From positions 77,295-141,294 of the forward strand of contig JACZJT010000018.1 of the NCBI GenBank assembly GCA_014860445.1: DNA of 64,000 nt, given 5' to 3'. This DNA is from Burkholderiales bacterium. GTDB taxonomy: Bacteria; Pseudomonadota; Gammaproteobacteria; Burkholderiales; SG8-39. Shown piece after piece: positions 22,204 to 33,598 of the stretch (position 1 is the stretch's first letter; each line of letters opens with the position of its first letter). A program made the position numbers and the translations under genes. The notes under the pieces were generated by a model. That model was given only the letters and a program-made list of their open reading frames with translations, did not search any database and had not been told where the DNA came from.

Positions 22204-23850
22204 TCAGTCTGTTCCGCGCAGGTCCTTGCGCAGAATCTTGCCCACGCCGGTTTTTGGCAGGTTATCGACGAAACGCACGAATTTCGGCACCTTGTAGGCG
22301 GTCATTTCCTTGCGGCAATGCGCGATGACATCCTCGTCGGTGATCGTGGCACCCGGGGCCTTGACCACGAACAGGCGTACCGCCTCGCCGGTTTTTTCGT
22401 CCGGCGCGCCCACGCAGGCACACTCGGCAACGCCCTCGAGCGCAGTGGCCACCGCCTCCACTTCATTCGGGTAGACGTTGAAGCCGGACACGATGATCAT
22501 GTCCTTTTTGCGGTCGACGATCTTGAGGAATCCTTTTTCGTCGAACATGCCGATGTCGCCGGTGCGGAAATAGCCATCCGCGGTAAACGCGGCTTTGTTC
22601 GCCTCGGGCTGCTGCCAGTAGCCGTTCATCACCTGCGGGCCCTTCACGCAGACCTCACCGGATTCTCCTATGCCCACGAGCCGGTCCTCCGCGTCGAGCA
22701 GGATGATGTCGGTCGAAGGCAGCGGCAGGCCGGTGGTGCCGGAAAAATCCTGCACCGAAGCCGGATTGAAGGACACGACCGGTGAGGTTTCAGAAAGGCC
22801 GTAGCCCTCCTTGATGTGTGCCCCGGTGATCGCCTTCCACTTGTCCGAAACCGCCGCCACCACCGCGGTACCACCCCCCGCGCCCAGGTGCAGGCGCGAA
22901 AAGTCGATTTCCTTGGTTCGCGGGTGCATGGTGAGTCCGGCGAACAAGGTGTTCACCCCGGTGAAGACCGTGGGTCGCGCCGCCTTCATGACATCGATGA
23001 ACTTGTCGAACTCGCGCGGATTGGGCACCAGCCAGTTTTCTGCGCCGACCGAAAAATACGTCAGAAAATTCACCATCAGGGCGAAGATATGATAAAGCGG
23101 CAAGGCTGTGACGACGACTTCCTGCCCTTCGCGCAGGAAGTCCGGCACGAACGCCCTGAATTGCTCGACATTCGCCACCAGGTTGCGGTGATTCAGCGCC
23201 GCGCCCTTGGACAGACCGGTCGTGCCACCTGTGTATTGCAGAAACAGCAGATCCTGCCCGCTCATGCTTACCGGCGCATAGGGCAGCTTCGCGCCTGCCT
23301 CCAGCGCATCGGCGAACTTCGTAGTGCCGCTGAGTCTCGCATCGACGGCAGGCGACGGAATTGCCAATGCACTGCCGTCGCCCAGATCGACGGTGACGAC
23401 GTTCTTCACCTTGGTCCTGGCGATGATTTCCGCAAGCGTCGCCGTCACCCCGCTGAAGATCACGATGGTTTCGCAGCCGCTGTCCTTCAACTGGTGCTCC
23501 AGTTCACGCGGCGTATAAAGCGGGTTGACGTTTGCCTGCGCGGCGCCCGCTCGGATGATGCCGAGGAATGCAATCGGGAATGCCAGAAGGTTCGGCATCA
23601 TCACCGCGATACGGTCGCCTTTTTTCACGCCTTTCCCTTGCAGCCAGGCGGCAAAATTGCGTGACAGGCGGTCGACGTCGGCATAACGCAACGACTGGCC
23701 GAAACAGTTAAACGCGGGCTTGTCGGCAAATTTCTTCATCGCCGCGTCCAGCATGTGGTTCACCGACGGATAGACGTCGGGATTGATCTCGGCTGGAATA
23801 TTGTTCGCGGCGTAGGTGGCGAGCCAGGGCTTGGCGGCGGATATATTCAT
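22204..23850 (-). CDS. fadD: Long-chain fatty acid--CoA ligase
   Basis: Adenylate-forming enzyme activating fatty acids to acyl-CoA for beta-oxidation or lipid synthesis. From the ATG at 23850 it has 548 residues beginning MNISAAKPWLATYAANNIPA, as FadD homologues do; the frame extends upstream but without family similarity. Motifs are the P-loop YTGGTTGLSKGA, the adenine-binding GYGLSETSP, the FACS segment NGYWQQPEANKAAF followed by FRTGDIG, and the catalytic Lys in KTGVGKILRKDL. Divergent from the fusion gene at 23991. A TTGAT-CCGG-ATCGA sequence lies in between (one mismatch to an FNR box) but is not convincing. Confidence 0.93.
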   Translation of the reverse strand: MNISAAKPWLATYAANNIPAEINPDVYPSVNHMLDAAMKKFADKPAFNCFGQSLRYADVDRLSRNFAAWLQGKGVKKGDRIAVMMPNLLAFPIAFLGIIRAGAAQANVNPLYTPRELEHQLKDSGCETIVIFSGVTATLAEIIARTKVKNVVTVDLGDGSALAIPSPAVDARLSGTTKFADALEAGAKLPYAPVSMSGQDLLFLQYTGGTTGLSKGAALNHRNLVANVEQFRAFVPDFLREGQEVVVTALPLYHIFALMVNFLTYFSVGAENWLVPNPREFDKFIDVMKAARPTVFTGVNTLFAGLTMHPRTKEIDFSRLHLGAGGGTAVVAAVSDKWKAITGAHIKEGYGLSETSPVVSFNPASVQDFSGTTGLPLPSTDIILLDAEDRLVGIGESGEVCVKGPQVMNGYWQQPEANKAAFTADGYFRTGDIGMFDEKGFLKIVDRKKDMIIVSGFNVYPNEVEAVATALEGVAECACVGAPDEKTGEAVRLFVVKAPGATITDEDVIAHCRKEMTAYKVPKFVRFVDNLPKTGVGKILRKDLRGTD

Positions 23851-23990
23851 GCGCGTGTTTCTCCGTATTGCAGATTGAGTGTGCAGGCGGATGCATTGAT
23901 CCGGATCGAATCGCACTAGGCGCGCATTCGTTCGTGGCGAGCCTGCGTTGATAGAAGCTATCATAGCATCCGGACTACGGGATCCCGCGC

Positions 23991-26837
23991 ATGAGTCAGA
24001 CTGAAACCGAAGTGACAGCCGACGCCGGTGCGCTCATCGCCGTGGTCGAGCAAATGGTGCGCGACACGCGCCACGGCCAGTCGATTCACGTCGATCTGGA
24101 CAGTTCCGTAGAACGTGACCTTGGCCTCGACAGCCTGGCGCGGGTCGAACTCATCCTCAGGGTAGAACGCGCGTTCGACATCAGCCTGCCCGAACATGCG
24201 CTGTATGCGGCGGAAACACCGCGCGATCTGTTGCGTCTCGTGCACGGCAGCCTGGGCGTGCATCGAGCCGAACCTGAAAAGAGTGTGCGCAGTCTGGTGC
24301 AGGCCGAAACCGGCTCGATCCTATGCGAGGCGCAAACCCTGAGCGACGCGCTCATCTGGCATGCAGACCGGCATCCGGACCGGCTGCAGGTCCACCTTTA
24401 CGGCGACGAGGGCGAACAGGAACTGAGCTACGCCGCCGTCCGCGACGGCGCCGCCGCCTGCGCAAGCCGCCTTGCGGCGCACGGTCTGCAGCCCGGGCAA
24501 ACCGTGGCCATCATGCTGCCCACCGGACGCGATTACCTGTTCAGCTTCTTCGGCGTCCTGATGGCGGGCGGCATTCCTGTACCCCTCTATCCGCCGGCAC
24601 GACCGGCGCAAATCGAAGAGCACCTGCGACGCCATGCCGGCATCCTGGGCAACTGCCGCGCAAGCATGCTGATCACCATTCCGGAGGCGAAAACCGTTGC
24701 GCTGCTGCTGCGCGCCCAGGTCGAATCGCTGCAGCGCGTATTGATGCCTGACGAGCTCGCCGGCGGAGATGCGGCATTCCAGCAGATGCCGGCAAAGCCC
24801 GGTGATATCGCTTTTCTTCAGTACACCTCCGGCAGCACCGGCAATCCCAAGGGCGTGGCGCTCACGCACGCCAACCTGGTCGCCAATATCCGCGGCATGG
24901 GCGAGGCGGTGCAGGCGGGCGCGAACGATGTATTCGTAAGCTGGCTGCCTCTTTATCACGACATGGGTCTGATCGGCGCCTGGTTTGCCGCGCTCTACCT
25001 CGGCTTTCCCACGGTGCTCATGTCGCCGCTCGCCTTCCTGTCGCATCCCAGCCGTTGGCTGTGGGCGATCCACCGCCACCGAGGCACGCTGTCGGGCGGT
25101 CCCAATTTTGCCTATGAACTGTGCATGAAGCGCATCGAAGAGCGGGATCTCGACGGCCTGGATCTGTCCTGCTGGCGCTATGCTTTCAACGGCGCCGAGC
25201 CGGTGAGTCCTGCCACGCTCAGCGCGTTCGGAGCGCGATTCGCGCGCTTCGGGCTGCCCGCGCACGCGCTGAAGCCGGTCTACGGGCTGGCAGAGGCTTC
25301 GGTGGGGCTCACCTTTCCGGCACCCGGCGCACCCAATCGCATAGACCGCATCGAGCGCACTGCGTATCAAAACCAGGGGGTAGCGCGCCCGGACGCGGAC
25401 GCGACCGGCGCGCTCGAAGTGCCCTGTTGCGGCCGCGTGATTGCGGGGCATTACCTGCGCGTGGTCGACTCCGCGGGGGTGGAACTCGCGGACCGCCGCG
25501 AAGGCCGCCTGCAGTTCATGGGACCGTCAGCGACCCGCGGCTACTATCGCAATCCCGAGCAGACGAAAAAGCTGTTCGACGGAGATTGGCTGGACACCGG
25601 CGATCTCGCCTACCTCGCCGACGGTGAACTCTATCTCAGCGGTCGCGCCAAGGATGTGATCATCCGCGGCGGGCGCAATCTCTATCCCTACGAGCTGGAG
25701 CAGGCCGTCGGCGCCCTGGCCGGCGTGCGCAAAGGCTGTGTCGCCGTGTTTGGCAGCACTGATCCGGACAGCGGCACCGAGCGCGTCATCGTACTGGTCG
25801 AAACGCGCGAGGCCGGCGCCGATGCGCAGGAAGCCCTGCGCCGCGCCATCAACGATTGCGCCATCGGCCTGATCGGCCTGCCGGCGGACGAGATCGTGCT
25901 CGCGCCGCCGCATACGGTTCTGAAAACCTCCAGCGGGAAAATCCGCCGTGCGGCGAGTCGTGAATATTATGAAAGCGGCGGCCTCAGCGCGCGGCCGGCG
26001 CCCGTGTGGCTGCAACTCGCGCGCCTTGCGCGTGCGAGCCTGCTCCCCGAACTGCGCCGGCAACTGCGCACACTATGGGGACTGGCCTACGCCGCCTGGA
26101 CCTGGCTCTGTTTCCTGCTGCTCGCCGTGCCGACGCTGGCAGCGGTTGCGCTGCTGCGCAATCCGACCCGGGGCTGGCGTATCAGCCGCGTCGTGGCCAG
26201 AGCTTTCTTGCGCCTGTGCCGCCTGCCTTTGACGGTGCGCGGGCTGGAACACATCCCCGCGTCCGGTCCGTTCGTGATGACGGCCAACCACGCCAGCTAT
26301 CTCGATGGCCTGATTCTGCTCGCTGCTTTGCGCGAGCGCGGCTACAGCTTCGCTGCAAAACGCGAACTGAGCCGGGCCTGGCTGCCGCGGCTGTTCCTGC
26401 GCGCCATCGGCACCGACTTCGTCGAGCGCAGCGATGTGAAACAAGGCGCGGCGGACGCCTCACGGCTGGCCGGCGCGGTCAAGTCCGGGCGCTCTCCGAT
26501 TTTTTTCGCCGAGGGAACGTTCACCCGGACTGCGGGCCTGTTGCCGTTTCGCATGGGCGCATTCGTGGTCGCGGCGCAAACCGGCGTACCTCTGGTGCCG
26601 GTGACAATACGCGGTACGCGTTCGGCATTGCGCGACGGCAGCTGGTTTGCGCGCCGCGGTGCGATCTCGGTCACGATCGCCGCGCCGCTCACACCGCAGG
26701 GAAACGACTGGAACGCAGCAGTGGCGCTACGCGATGCAGCGCGCGCAGAAATCCTGCGTCACTGCGGCGAGCCCGACCTGGCACCGCGCAACGGCAACAC
26801 AGCTACGCCGGCGAGCGCATCCGAAGACGCCGCGTAA
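23991..26837 (+). CDS. ACP - fatty acyl-AMP ligase-like - PlsC acyltransferase fusion
   Basis: A 948-residue three-part protein. Residues 1-90 are an acyl-carrier domain with DLGLDSLARVEL, S48 being the likely phosphopantetheine site. Residues about 115-660 are an adenylation domain with YTSGSTGNPKG (278-288), the FAAL-typical LPLYHDMGLIGAW (319-331), YGLAE (431-435), TGD (536-538) and catalytic K650. A hydrophobic segment at about 701-722 anchors the rest to the membrane. Residues about 745-905 are a PlsC/LPLAT domain with NHASYLD (H767, D772) and EGTFTR (841-846). Inference: a free acid is adenylated, loaded on the in-cis carrier and passed to a lipid acceptor. E. coli Aas combines acyltransferase and synthetase in the opposite order and lacks the carrier. 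It is convergent and abutting with the acetoacetyl-CoA synthetase gene. Confidence 0.9.
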   Translation: MSQTETEVTADAGALIAVVEQMVRDTRHGQSIHVDLDSSVERDLGLDSLARVELILRVERAFDISLPEHALYAAETPRDLLRLVHGSLGVHRAEPEKSVRSLVQAETGSILCEAQTLSDALIWHADRHPDRLQVHLYGDEGEQELSYAAVRDGAAACASRLAAHGLQPGQTVAIMLPTGRDYLFSFFGVLMAGGIPVPLYPPARPAQIEEHLRRHAGILGNCRASMLITIPEAKTVALLLRAQVESLQRVLMPDELAGGDAAFQQMPAKPGDIAFLQYTSGSTGNPKGVALTHANLVANIRGMGEAVQAGANDVFVSWLPLYHDMGLIGAWFAALYLGFPTVLMSPLAFLSHPSRWLWAIHRHRGTLSGGPNFAYELCMKRIEERDLDGLDLSCWRYAFNGAEPVSPATLSAFGARFARFGLPAHALKPVYGLAEASVGLTFPAPGAPNRIDRIERTAYQNQGVARPDADATGALEVPCCGRVIAGHYLRVVDSAGVELADRREGRLQFMGPSATRGYYRNPEQTKKLFDGDWLDTGDLAYLADGELYLSGRAKDVIIRGGRNLYPYELEQAVGALAGVRKGCVAVFGSTDPDSGTERVIVLVETREAGADAQEALRRAINDCAIGLIGLPADEIVLAPPHTVLKTSSGKIRRAASREYYESGGLSARPAPVWLQLARLARASLLPELRRQLRTLWGLAYAAWTWLCFLLLAVPTLAAVALLRNPTRGWRISRVVARAFLRLCRLPLTVRGLEHIPASGPFVMTANHASYLDGLILLAALRERGYSFAAKRELSRAWLPRLFLRAIGTDFVERSDVKQGAADASRLAGAVKSGRSPIFFAEGTFTRTAGLLPFRMGAFVVAAQTGVPLVPVTIRGTRSALRDGSWFARRGAISVTIAAPLTPQGNDWNAAVALRDAARAEILRHCGEPDLAPRNGNTATPASASEDAA

Positions 26838-28796
<1,959 letters not shown>

Positions 28797-28799
28797 GTT

Positions 28800-29213
28800 T
28801 CAGGGTCCGATAAGTTTGCGTATGGTATCGGGCAGCGGCACCGACTTTTCTTTGGCGTAATCCACCCAGACCACCTTGGCGCCGCCCTCGGCGTAGACTC
28901 GCCGCGGATCGTAGCTCGGGCGCAGTTCCAGGTAAGTCTGCAGGCTGCTGCGCCCGATCTCGCCCACATAGGTTTTGATCTCGACATCGCCCGGATACAC
29001 GAGCTGCTTGATGAAGGTGCAATGGGCATTGACGATCACCGGTCCCTGCCCCTTGACCACCGAGCGCGCGCCGATCGCTTCAAACCAGGAAATGCGCGCC
29101 TGTTCCATGTAGCGGAAATAGATCGTGTTATTGACGTGACCCATCGCATCCATGTCACCCCAGCGGATGGGCATGAGTTCGGTATGCACGAGCTTGCGCT
29201 TGATCGCGGTCAT
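28800..29213 (-). CDS. Hot-dog-fold acyl-CoA thioesterase (4HBT family)
   Basis: A 137-residue thioesterase of the YbgC/4-hydroxybenzoyl-CoA family. The active-site segment is RWGDMDAMGHVNN (18-30), with the catalytic Asp among D20/D22 and His-Val-Asn following. It probably hydrolyses short or aromatic acyl-CoA esters; substrate not determinable. It precedes the acetoacetyl-CoA ligase gene by 3 nt and is divergent from the ETF-QO gene. Confidence 0.87.
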   Translation of the reverse strand: MTAIKRKLVHTELMPIRWGDMDAMGHVNNTIYFRYMEQARISWFEAIGARSVVKGQGPVIVNAHCTFIKQLVYPGDVEIKTYVGEIGRSSLQTYLELRPSYDPRRVYAEGGAKVVWVDYAKEKSVPLPDTIRKLIGP

Positions 29214-29242
29214 CGTATCGGTGTCGCGGAACGGGGAGTCGC

Positions 29243-29250
29243 ATTATAAT
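29243..29250. promoter_or_regulatory. Palindromic -10 element between thioesterase and ETF-QO genes
   Basis: ATTATAAT reads as TATAAT on both strands and lies 30 bp from the thioesterase start and 107 bp from the ETF-QO start. It could serve divergent transcripts. Matching -35 elements are weak on both sides, so this is a tentative call. Confidence 0.4.
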
Positions 29251-29356
29251 TCCGCTGAGCTCGAATAGGCACCGTCCAATGCGCCTGTTGCAGCGGATGC
29301 GGCCGCGCCGCGCCGCTGAACACGCGTATCCGCGATCAAATCAAACGGGGGTACAC

Positions 29357-30985
29357 ATGCAACGCGAAGCGATGGAATACGATGTGGTGATCGTGGGCGG
29401 CGGACCATCTGGACTGGCCTGCGCCATACGGTTGAAGCAGCTCGCTACCGAAAAAGGCCGCGAGATCAATGTCTGCCTGATCGAAAAGGGCTCGGAGATC
29501 GGCGCACACATTCTTTCCGGCGCGGTGCTCGAGCCGCGCGCGCTCGACGAGCTCCTGCCTGACTGGAAAGCGCTGGGCGCGCCGCTGAATACCCCCGCCG
29601 GGGAAGACCGCTTCCTGTTCCTCACCGAGAAGCGCGCGATCAAGCTGCCTACGCCGCCGACCATGAACAACCACGGCAATTACATCATCAGCCTGGGCAA
29701 CCTGTGCCGCTGGCTGGGGCAGCAGGCAGAGGGCCTCGGCGTCGAAATCTACCCGGGTTTCGCGGCCGCCGAAGTGCTCTACCACGAGGACGGCTCGGTC
29801 AAAGGCGTGGCTACAGGGGATCTGGGCATAGGCAAGGACGGCCAGCATACCGAGAACTATCAGGTCGGCATGGAACTGCACGCAAAACAGACGATATTCG
29901 CCGAGGGCTGCCGCGGGTCCCTGACCAAGACGCTGATGCAGAAATTCAATCTGCGCGAGGGCGTCGACCCGCAGGCCTACGGCATCGGCATCAAGGAACT
30001 GTGGGAAGTGAAGCCCGAGCGCCACCAGGCGGGCTTGATCGTCCATACCACCGGCTGGCCGGTGGACAGCAAGACCTACGGGGGGTCGTTTCTTTATCAC
30101 CTGGAAAACAATCAGGTCGCGGTGGGTTTTGTCGTCGGCCTGGATTACCAGAATCCCTGGATGAGCCCCTATGACGAGTTCCAGCGCTTCAAGACCCACC
30201 CGGCGATCCGCGGTTTTTTCGAGGACGGACGGCGCATCGCCTACGGCGCGCGCGCAATCAGCGAAGGCGGCTTCCAGTCGCTGCCGAAGCTCACTTTCCC
30301 CGGCGGTGTGCTGGTCGGCGATACCGCGGGCTTCCTGAACAACGCCAAGATCAAGGGCATACACACGGCGATGAAATCGGGCATGGCCGCGGCCGAAGCC
30401 GTGTACGACGCGCTGGCGCAGGACGGAACACGGGAGGTCGTCAGCTATCCGGAAAAAATCCGCGGCACCTGGATCTGGGATGAACTGTACCGCGTGCGCA
30501 ATATCCGCCCGTCGTTTCGCTGGGGCTTGTGGGGCGGGCTCGCGTACTCGGCGGTCGACACCTTCGTGTTCCAGGGCAAAGCGCCGTGGACGCTGCACAA
30601 TCACGACGATCACAGCCAGTTGAAACGCGCTGCCGACTGCCAGCCCATAAACTATCCCAAACCGGACGGCAAGCTCACGTTCGACAAGCTCGGTTCCTTG
30701 TTCATTTCCAACGTCAATCACGAGGAAAACCAGCTCTGCCACCTCACGCTCAAGGACGGCGCGGTTCCGGTCAAAGTCAACCTCGCGCTCTACGCCGGAC
30801 CGGAGCAGCGTTATTGCCCTGCAGGCGTATACGAGTTCATCAAGGCCGACGACGGCAGCGACAAGCTGCAGATCAACGCGGCAAACTGTGTGCACTGCAA
30901 GACCTGCGATATCAAAGACCCGACGCAGAATATCAACTGGGTTGTGCCTGAAGGCGGCGGCGGACCGAATTACCCGAATATGTGA
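29357..30985 (+). CDS. Electron transfer flavoprotein-ubiquinone oxidoreductase
   Basis: Membrane-associated iron-sulfur flavoprotein that passes electrons from acyl-CoA dehydrogenases, via ETF, to ubiquinone. The 542 residues from the ATG at 29357 begin MQREAMEYDVVIVGGGPSGLACAIRLKQ (FAD site). The C-terminal ferredoxin-like domain has the cluster cysteines in YCPAGVYEF and NCVHCKTCDIKDPTQNI. The family segments GDTAGFLNNAKIKGIHTAMKSG and GGLAYSAVDTF are present. An in-frame start at 29279 is rejected because it adds Arg-rich non-homologous sequence. It fits with the fatty-acid activation genes upstream. Confidence 0.97.
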   Translation: MQREAMEYDVVIVGGGPSGLACAIRLKQLATEKGREINVCLIEKGSEIGAHILSGAVLEPRALDELLPDWKALGAPLNTPAGEDRFLFLTEKRAIKLPTPPTMNNHGNYIISLGNLCRWLGQQAEGLGVEIYPGFAAAEVLYHEDGSVKGVATGDLGIGKDGQHTENYQVGMELHAKQTIFAEGCRGSLTKTLMQKFNLREGVDPQAYGIGIKELWEVKPERHQAGLIVHTTGWPVDSKTYGGSFLYHLENNQVAVGFVVGLDYQNPWMSPYDEFQRFKTHPAIRGFFEDGRRIAYGARAISEGGFQSLPKLTFPGGVLVGDTAGFLNNAKIKGIHTAMKSGMAAAEAVYDALAQDGTREVVSYPEKIRGTWIWDELYRVRNIRPSFRWGLWGGLAYSAVDTFVFQGKAPWTLHNHDDHSQLKRAADCQPINYPKPDGKLTFDKLGSLFISNVNHEENQLCHLTLKDGAVPVKVNLALYAGPEQRYCPAGVYEFIKADDGSDKLQINAANCVHCKTCDIKDPTQNINWVVPEGGGGPNYPNM

Positions 30986-31157
30986 GTCCCACGAACCGCC
31001 GCGTGGCCTTGTTGATGATGCTGATATAGCGCATGAGGTATGTTCAGTAATAGTCTGTTTTATCTACATATTTATATTTTAATAGCGTTCCATTTGGCTT
31101 GATATCCGTAACCGACGGGTTCCAGAGGGTTAAACAAATCTAGGCCTCCCATTTTTC

Positions 31158-31185
31158 TTGCATAATCGAACGTTCGTGCTATTAT
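31158..31185 (+). promoter_or_regulatory. Promoter and palindromic operator of the TetR-family gene
   Basis: TTGCAT (31158-31163) and TATTAT (31180-31185) are 16 nt apart. Between them lies the perfect 10-bp palindrome CGAACGTTCG (31167-31176). An operator placed between -35 and -10 is the usual arrangement for an autorepressed TetR gene. The ATG follows at 31192, so the transcript would be nearly leaderless or start inside this region. Confidence 0.65.
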
Positions 31186-31191
31186 TCGTTT

Positions 31192-31836
31192 ATGCGAAAA
31201 GGACAAAAAACCCGCACGGCAATTTTGGACGATGCACTCGCCCTGGCTAGCCAGATCGGCTTGTCCGGCTTGACCATTGGCACCCTTGCCGAGCGCAGCG
31301 GTCTGTCCAAGAGCGGCCTGTTCGCCCACTTCGGTTCCAAAGAAGGCCTGCAGCTCGCCGTCATTCAGGGCGTGCGGCAGCTCTATTCCGATCTGGTATT
31401 TCTGCCCGCCCTGCAGCGGCAGCCGGGCCTGCCGCGGCTGCGCGCCATCGTGGAGAACTGGCTCGAATGGACGGGCAGCGCCAAGCTTCCCGGGGGCTGC
31501 ATCATGACCGCGGCGGCGTACGAATTCGATGATTGCCCCGGACCGGTCAGGGAACTGGTCTCCCAAAGCCTGCGCGAGCTGCGCAAGACCCTGGTTCGCT
31601 CGGTACGCATGGCGGTCGACGCCGGCCAATTGTCCACGGATGCCGATCCCGAGCAGCTTGCGTTCGAGATATGCGCCATCTACGCAGGAGCGCAACTCGA
31701 CGCCCGCCTTTTCGACGATCCCGACGCACGCCGGCGCGCCCTGCTCGCTTTCGAGAATTTGCTCGACCGCTCCGCCTGCGCAGCGCCCCCTGCAATCGGA
31801 AGGGATGCATCCGCATCCTTCGCGGAAAAACACTGA
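31192..31836 (+). CDS. TetR/AcrR-family transcriptional regulator
   Basis: A 214-residue regulator with an N-terminal helix-turn-helix (about 1-60; TLAERSGLSKSGLFAHFGSKEGLQ) and a ligand-binding C-terminal domain containing LPGGCIMTAAAYEFDD. It probably represses its own gene through the palindrome directly upstream. The next gene on the same strand is a GNAT acetyltransferase 10 nt downstream, so it may be the co-regulated target. The ligand is unknown. Confidence 0.9.
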   Translation: MRKGQKTRTAILDDALALASQIGLSGLTIGTLAERSGLSKSGLFAHFGSKEGLQLAVIQGVRQLYSDLVFLPALQRQPGLPRLRAIVENWLEWTGSAKLPGGCIMTAAAYEFDDCPGPVRELVSQSLRELRKTLVRSVRMAVDAGQLSTDADPEQLAFEICAIYAGAQLDARLFDDPDARRRALLAFENLLDRSACAAPPAIGRDASASFAEKH

Positions 31837-31845
31837 CTGGATTGC

Positions 31846-32442
31846 ATGAACACGAAACCGACATCCGATTTCATGGCGAAGCTGCGGTCTTCGTATTCGC
31901 CGATCTATGGCCAGGCGATCAGCATCAGGCCGATGCAACCCGACGATCTCGACATCGAAACCGAGTTCGTGCAGGCCTGGTCCCCCCAGACGCGTTACAA
32001 CCGCTTGTTCAGCGCGGGGGCTTACACCTCGCCCGAGCGTCTGAAGGCGATCACGCGCGTCGATTTTACGCGCGACATGGCGCTGATTGCCACGTTGATG
32101 CTCGACGACCGGGAAGTGCAGATCGGCGTCGCCCGCTACGTGCTGCGCAACGATGACAGGACCTGTGAATTCGCTCTTGCAGTGGCGGACGCCTGGCAGC
32201 ACCGCGGCATCGGCCGCGCGCTGATGCTGAATTTGATCGACAACGCCGCTGCCGCAGGAATTGAGACCATGGTGGGTGATGTCCTTTCCACCAATGCGCC
32301 GATGCTGCATTTCATGCGCGCGCTCGGCTTCGCGGTCGATGCCTCTCCGGAGGGTCCGGAAATTCGCCGCGTCAGCAAGCGGCTGGCGCGGGAGGCTGCG
32401 GCATCAAACCCGGAAGAAATCCCTTCAAAGGAAAACCGCTAG
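31846..32442 (+). CDS. GNAT-family N-acetyltransferase
   Basis: A 198-residue acetyltransferase with the acetyl-CoA binding signature QHRGIGRALMLNLID and the preceding beta strands CEFALAVAD. The first 25 residues are a non-conserved extension. Related stand-alone GNAT proteins resemble the C-terminal domain of protein acetyltransferases, but the substrate cannot be told. Encoded 10 nt after the TetR gene. Confidence 0.85.
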   Translation: MNTKPTSDFMAKLRSSYSPIYGQAISIRPMQPDDLDIETEFVQAWSPQTRYNRLFSAGAYTSPERLKAITRVDFTRDMALIATLMLDDREVQIGVARYVLRNDDRTCEFALAVADAWQHRGIGRALMLNLIDNAAAAGIETMVGDVLSTNAPMLHFMRALGFAVDASPEGPEIRRVSKRLAREAAASNPEEIPSKENR

Positions 32443-32473
32443 CAGCAGACCTCTGCAACGCGGAAGCGCATCT

Positions 32474-33598
32474 TCAGTACGCCCACTCGAGCACCAGGCG
32501 GCCGAATTTGTCGCTGCGCGGATTCCATAAACGCAAAACATCGGTGTAATTGCGCCGCACCAGACTGAAGCTCACGGAGAAACCTCCGTAATGCAGGGCC
32601 GCCCCGCTTTCCCCCTCGACGATGAACGGCCGTGGCTGCCCGATGTAGGGGCTGGACCGGTTGAACATGCCGCCCTGCTGCAGCGCGTTGTACGCTACCG
32701 CGTCACCGTGCAGACGCGCGAACCAGTACAGATCGAAATCCTCCTTGCGCTTCCACAGTTGCCAGCCGGCGTCGGATTTGACGCCGTCGGCCGCTGCGAG
32801 TGCCTCCAACGGGTGATTGCTATGCCATTGGGTGATGTAATTGCTGCGGAACCTGCCCAGGCGCATCGTGACGCCGGTGCCGGCATAGGCCTGGAGATTG
32901 CCCAGGCCGAACTGAAAATGCGGTGTCAAGTCGAGATAAGGCAGGGGTTGCCATGAACCGGGCACGTATTCGTAGCGGAACACCACCCCCGGTTCATTAT
33001 GTATCTGCGCGGCCCAACCCTGCGGAATGGGGGAATGCGTAATGTTGCGGTGGATGAAGGTCTGCAAATGCTCGCCCTGCGCGCACGGACCGATGCAACC
33101 CAGGTCCAGGCCGTAGCGCCAGTAGCGGCCGTCGCTCGCGAAGAGCTCTCGGTAAAAGCCGAAGTACAGCCAGGCCGCGTACGGCCGGTCGCCAGACGGA
33201 ATCTGATCCGGCGCCAGCGTGATGTCGCTGGGCGTATACATGCTGTGCCCGAAGTAGAAAGTGTAGCTTTTGTGATAGCACAGCTTCCCGTTCGCGCACT
33301 CGGCCGTACTCACCGGATCGAGATTGAAGCCGGGCAGAAACCCCTCGTCCGCATCCGGCGGTTTTCGGTATTGCCTGAGCCCCAGATACTTGTAACCGTA
33401 GCGCACGCCATCGGTATAGTTTCGATCGGTCTTGAAGAAGACGTCGTTCTCGTATTCGAAGCGCTGTTTGCGCTGGCTCAGGGCTTTTACTTCGTTGAAG
33501 TCGTCGAGCAGTCTGCCCAGATAGCCTTCGGCAGCGGCTGCGCCGCTGAAACCCAGGGCGATAAACGCCGCCAGCAGACGCATGCACGCCCGTTTCAC
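32474..33598 (-). CDS. LpxR-family lipid A deacylase (DUF2219)
   Basis: Outer-membrane beta-barrel of the LpxR family; Salmonella LpxR removes the 3'-acyloxyacyl group of lipid A. The 374-residue product has a signal peptide (about 1-23, ending SGAAAAEG), then the LpxR hallmark FEYENDVFFKTDRNYTDGVRYG, a His in YFGHSMYTPSD, and DRPYAAWLYFG. The final residues LVLEWAY form a typical barrel-terminal strand ending in an aromatic-rich sequence. The GTG at 33598 overlaps the HAD gene stop (GTGA). The LPS context agrees with kdsA in the same window. Confidence 0.85.
   Translation of the reverse strand: MKRACMRLLAAFIALGFSGAAAAEGYLGRLLDDFNEVKALSQRKQRFEYENDVFFKTDRNYTDGVRYGYKYLGLRQYRKPPDADEGFLPGFNLDPVSTAECANGKLCYHKSYTFYFGHSMYTPSDITLAPDQIPSGDRPYAAWLYFGFYRELFASDGRYWRYGLDLGCIGPCAQGEHLQTFIHRNITHSPIPQGWAAQIHNEPGVVFRYEYVPGSWQPLPYLDLTPHFQFGLGNLQAYAGTGVTMRLGRFRSNYITQWHSNHPLEALAAADGVKSDAGWQLWKRKEDFDLYWFARLHGDAVAYNALQQGGMFNRSSPYIGQPRPFIVEGESGAALHYGGFSVSFSLVRRNYTDVLRLWNPRSDKFGRLVLEWAY

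Noticed and set aside
23896-23909. FNR-like sequence TTGAT-CCGG-ATCGA upstream of fadD
   Set aside because: One mismatch in a conserved half-site base and no -10 at the right distance; could be chance in this sequence composition.
23991-26837. Calling the fusion protein Aas (2-acylglycerophosphoethanolamine acyltransferase/acyl-ACP synthetase)
   Set aside because: Domain order is reversed and an extra carrier domain is present, so transfer of that name would mislead.
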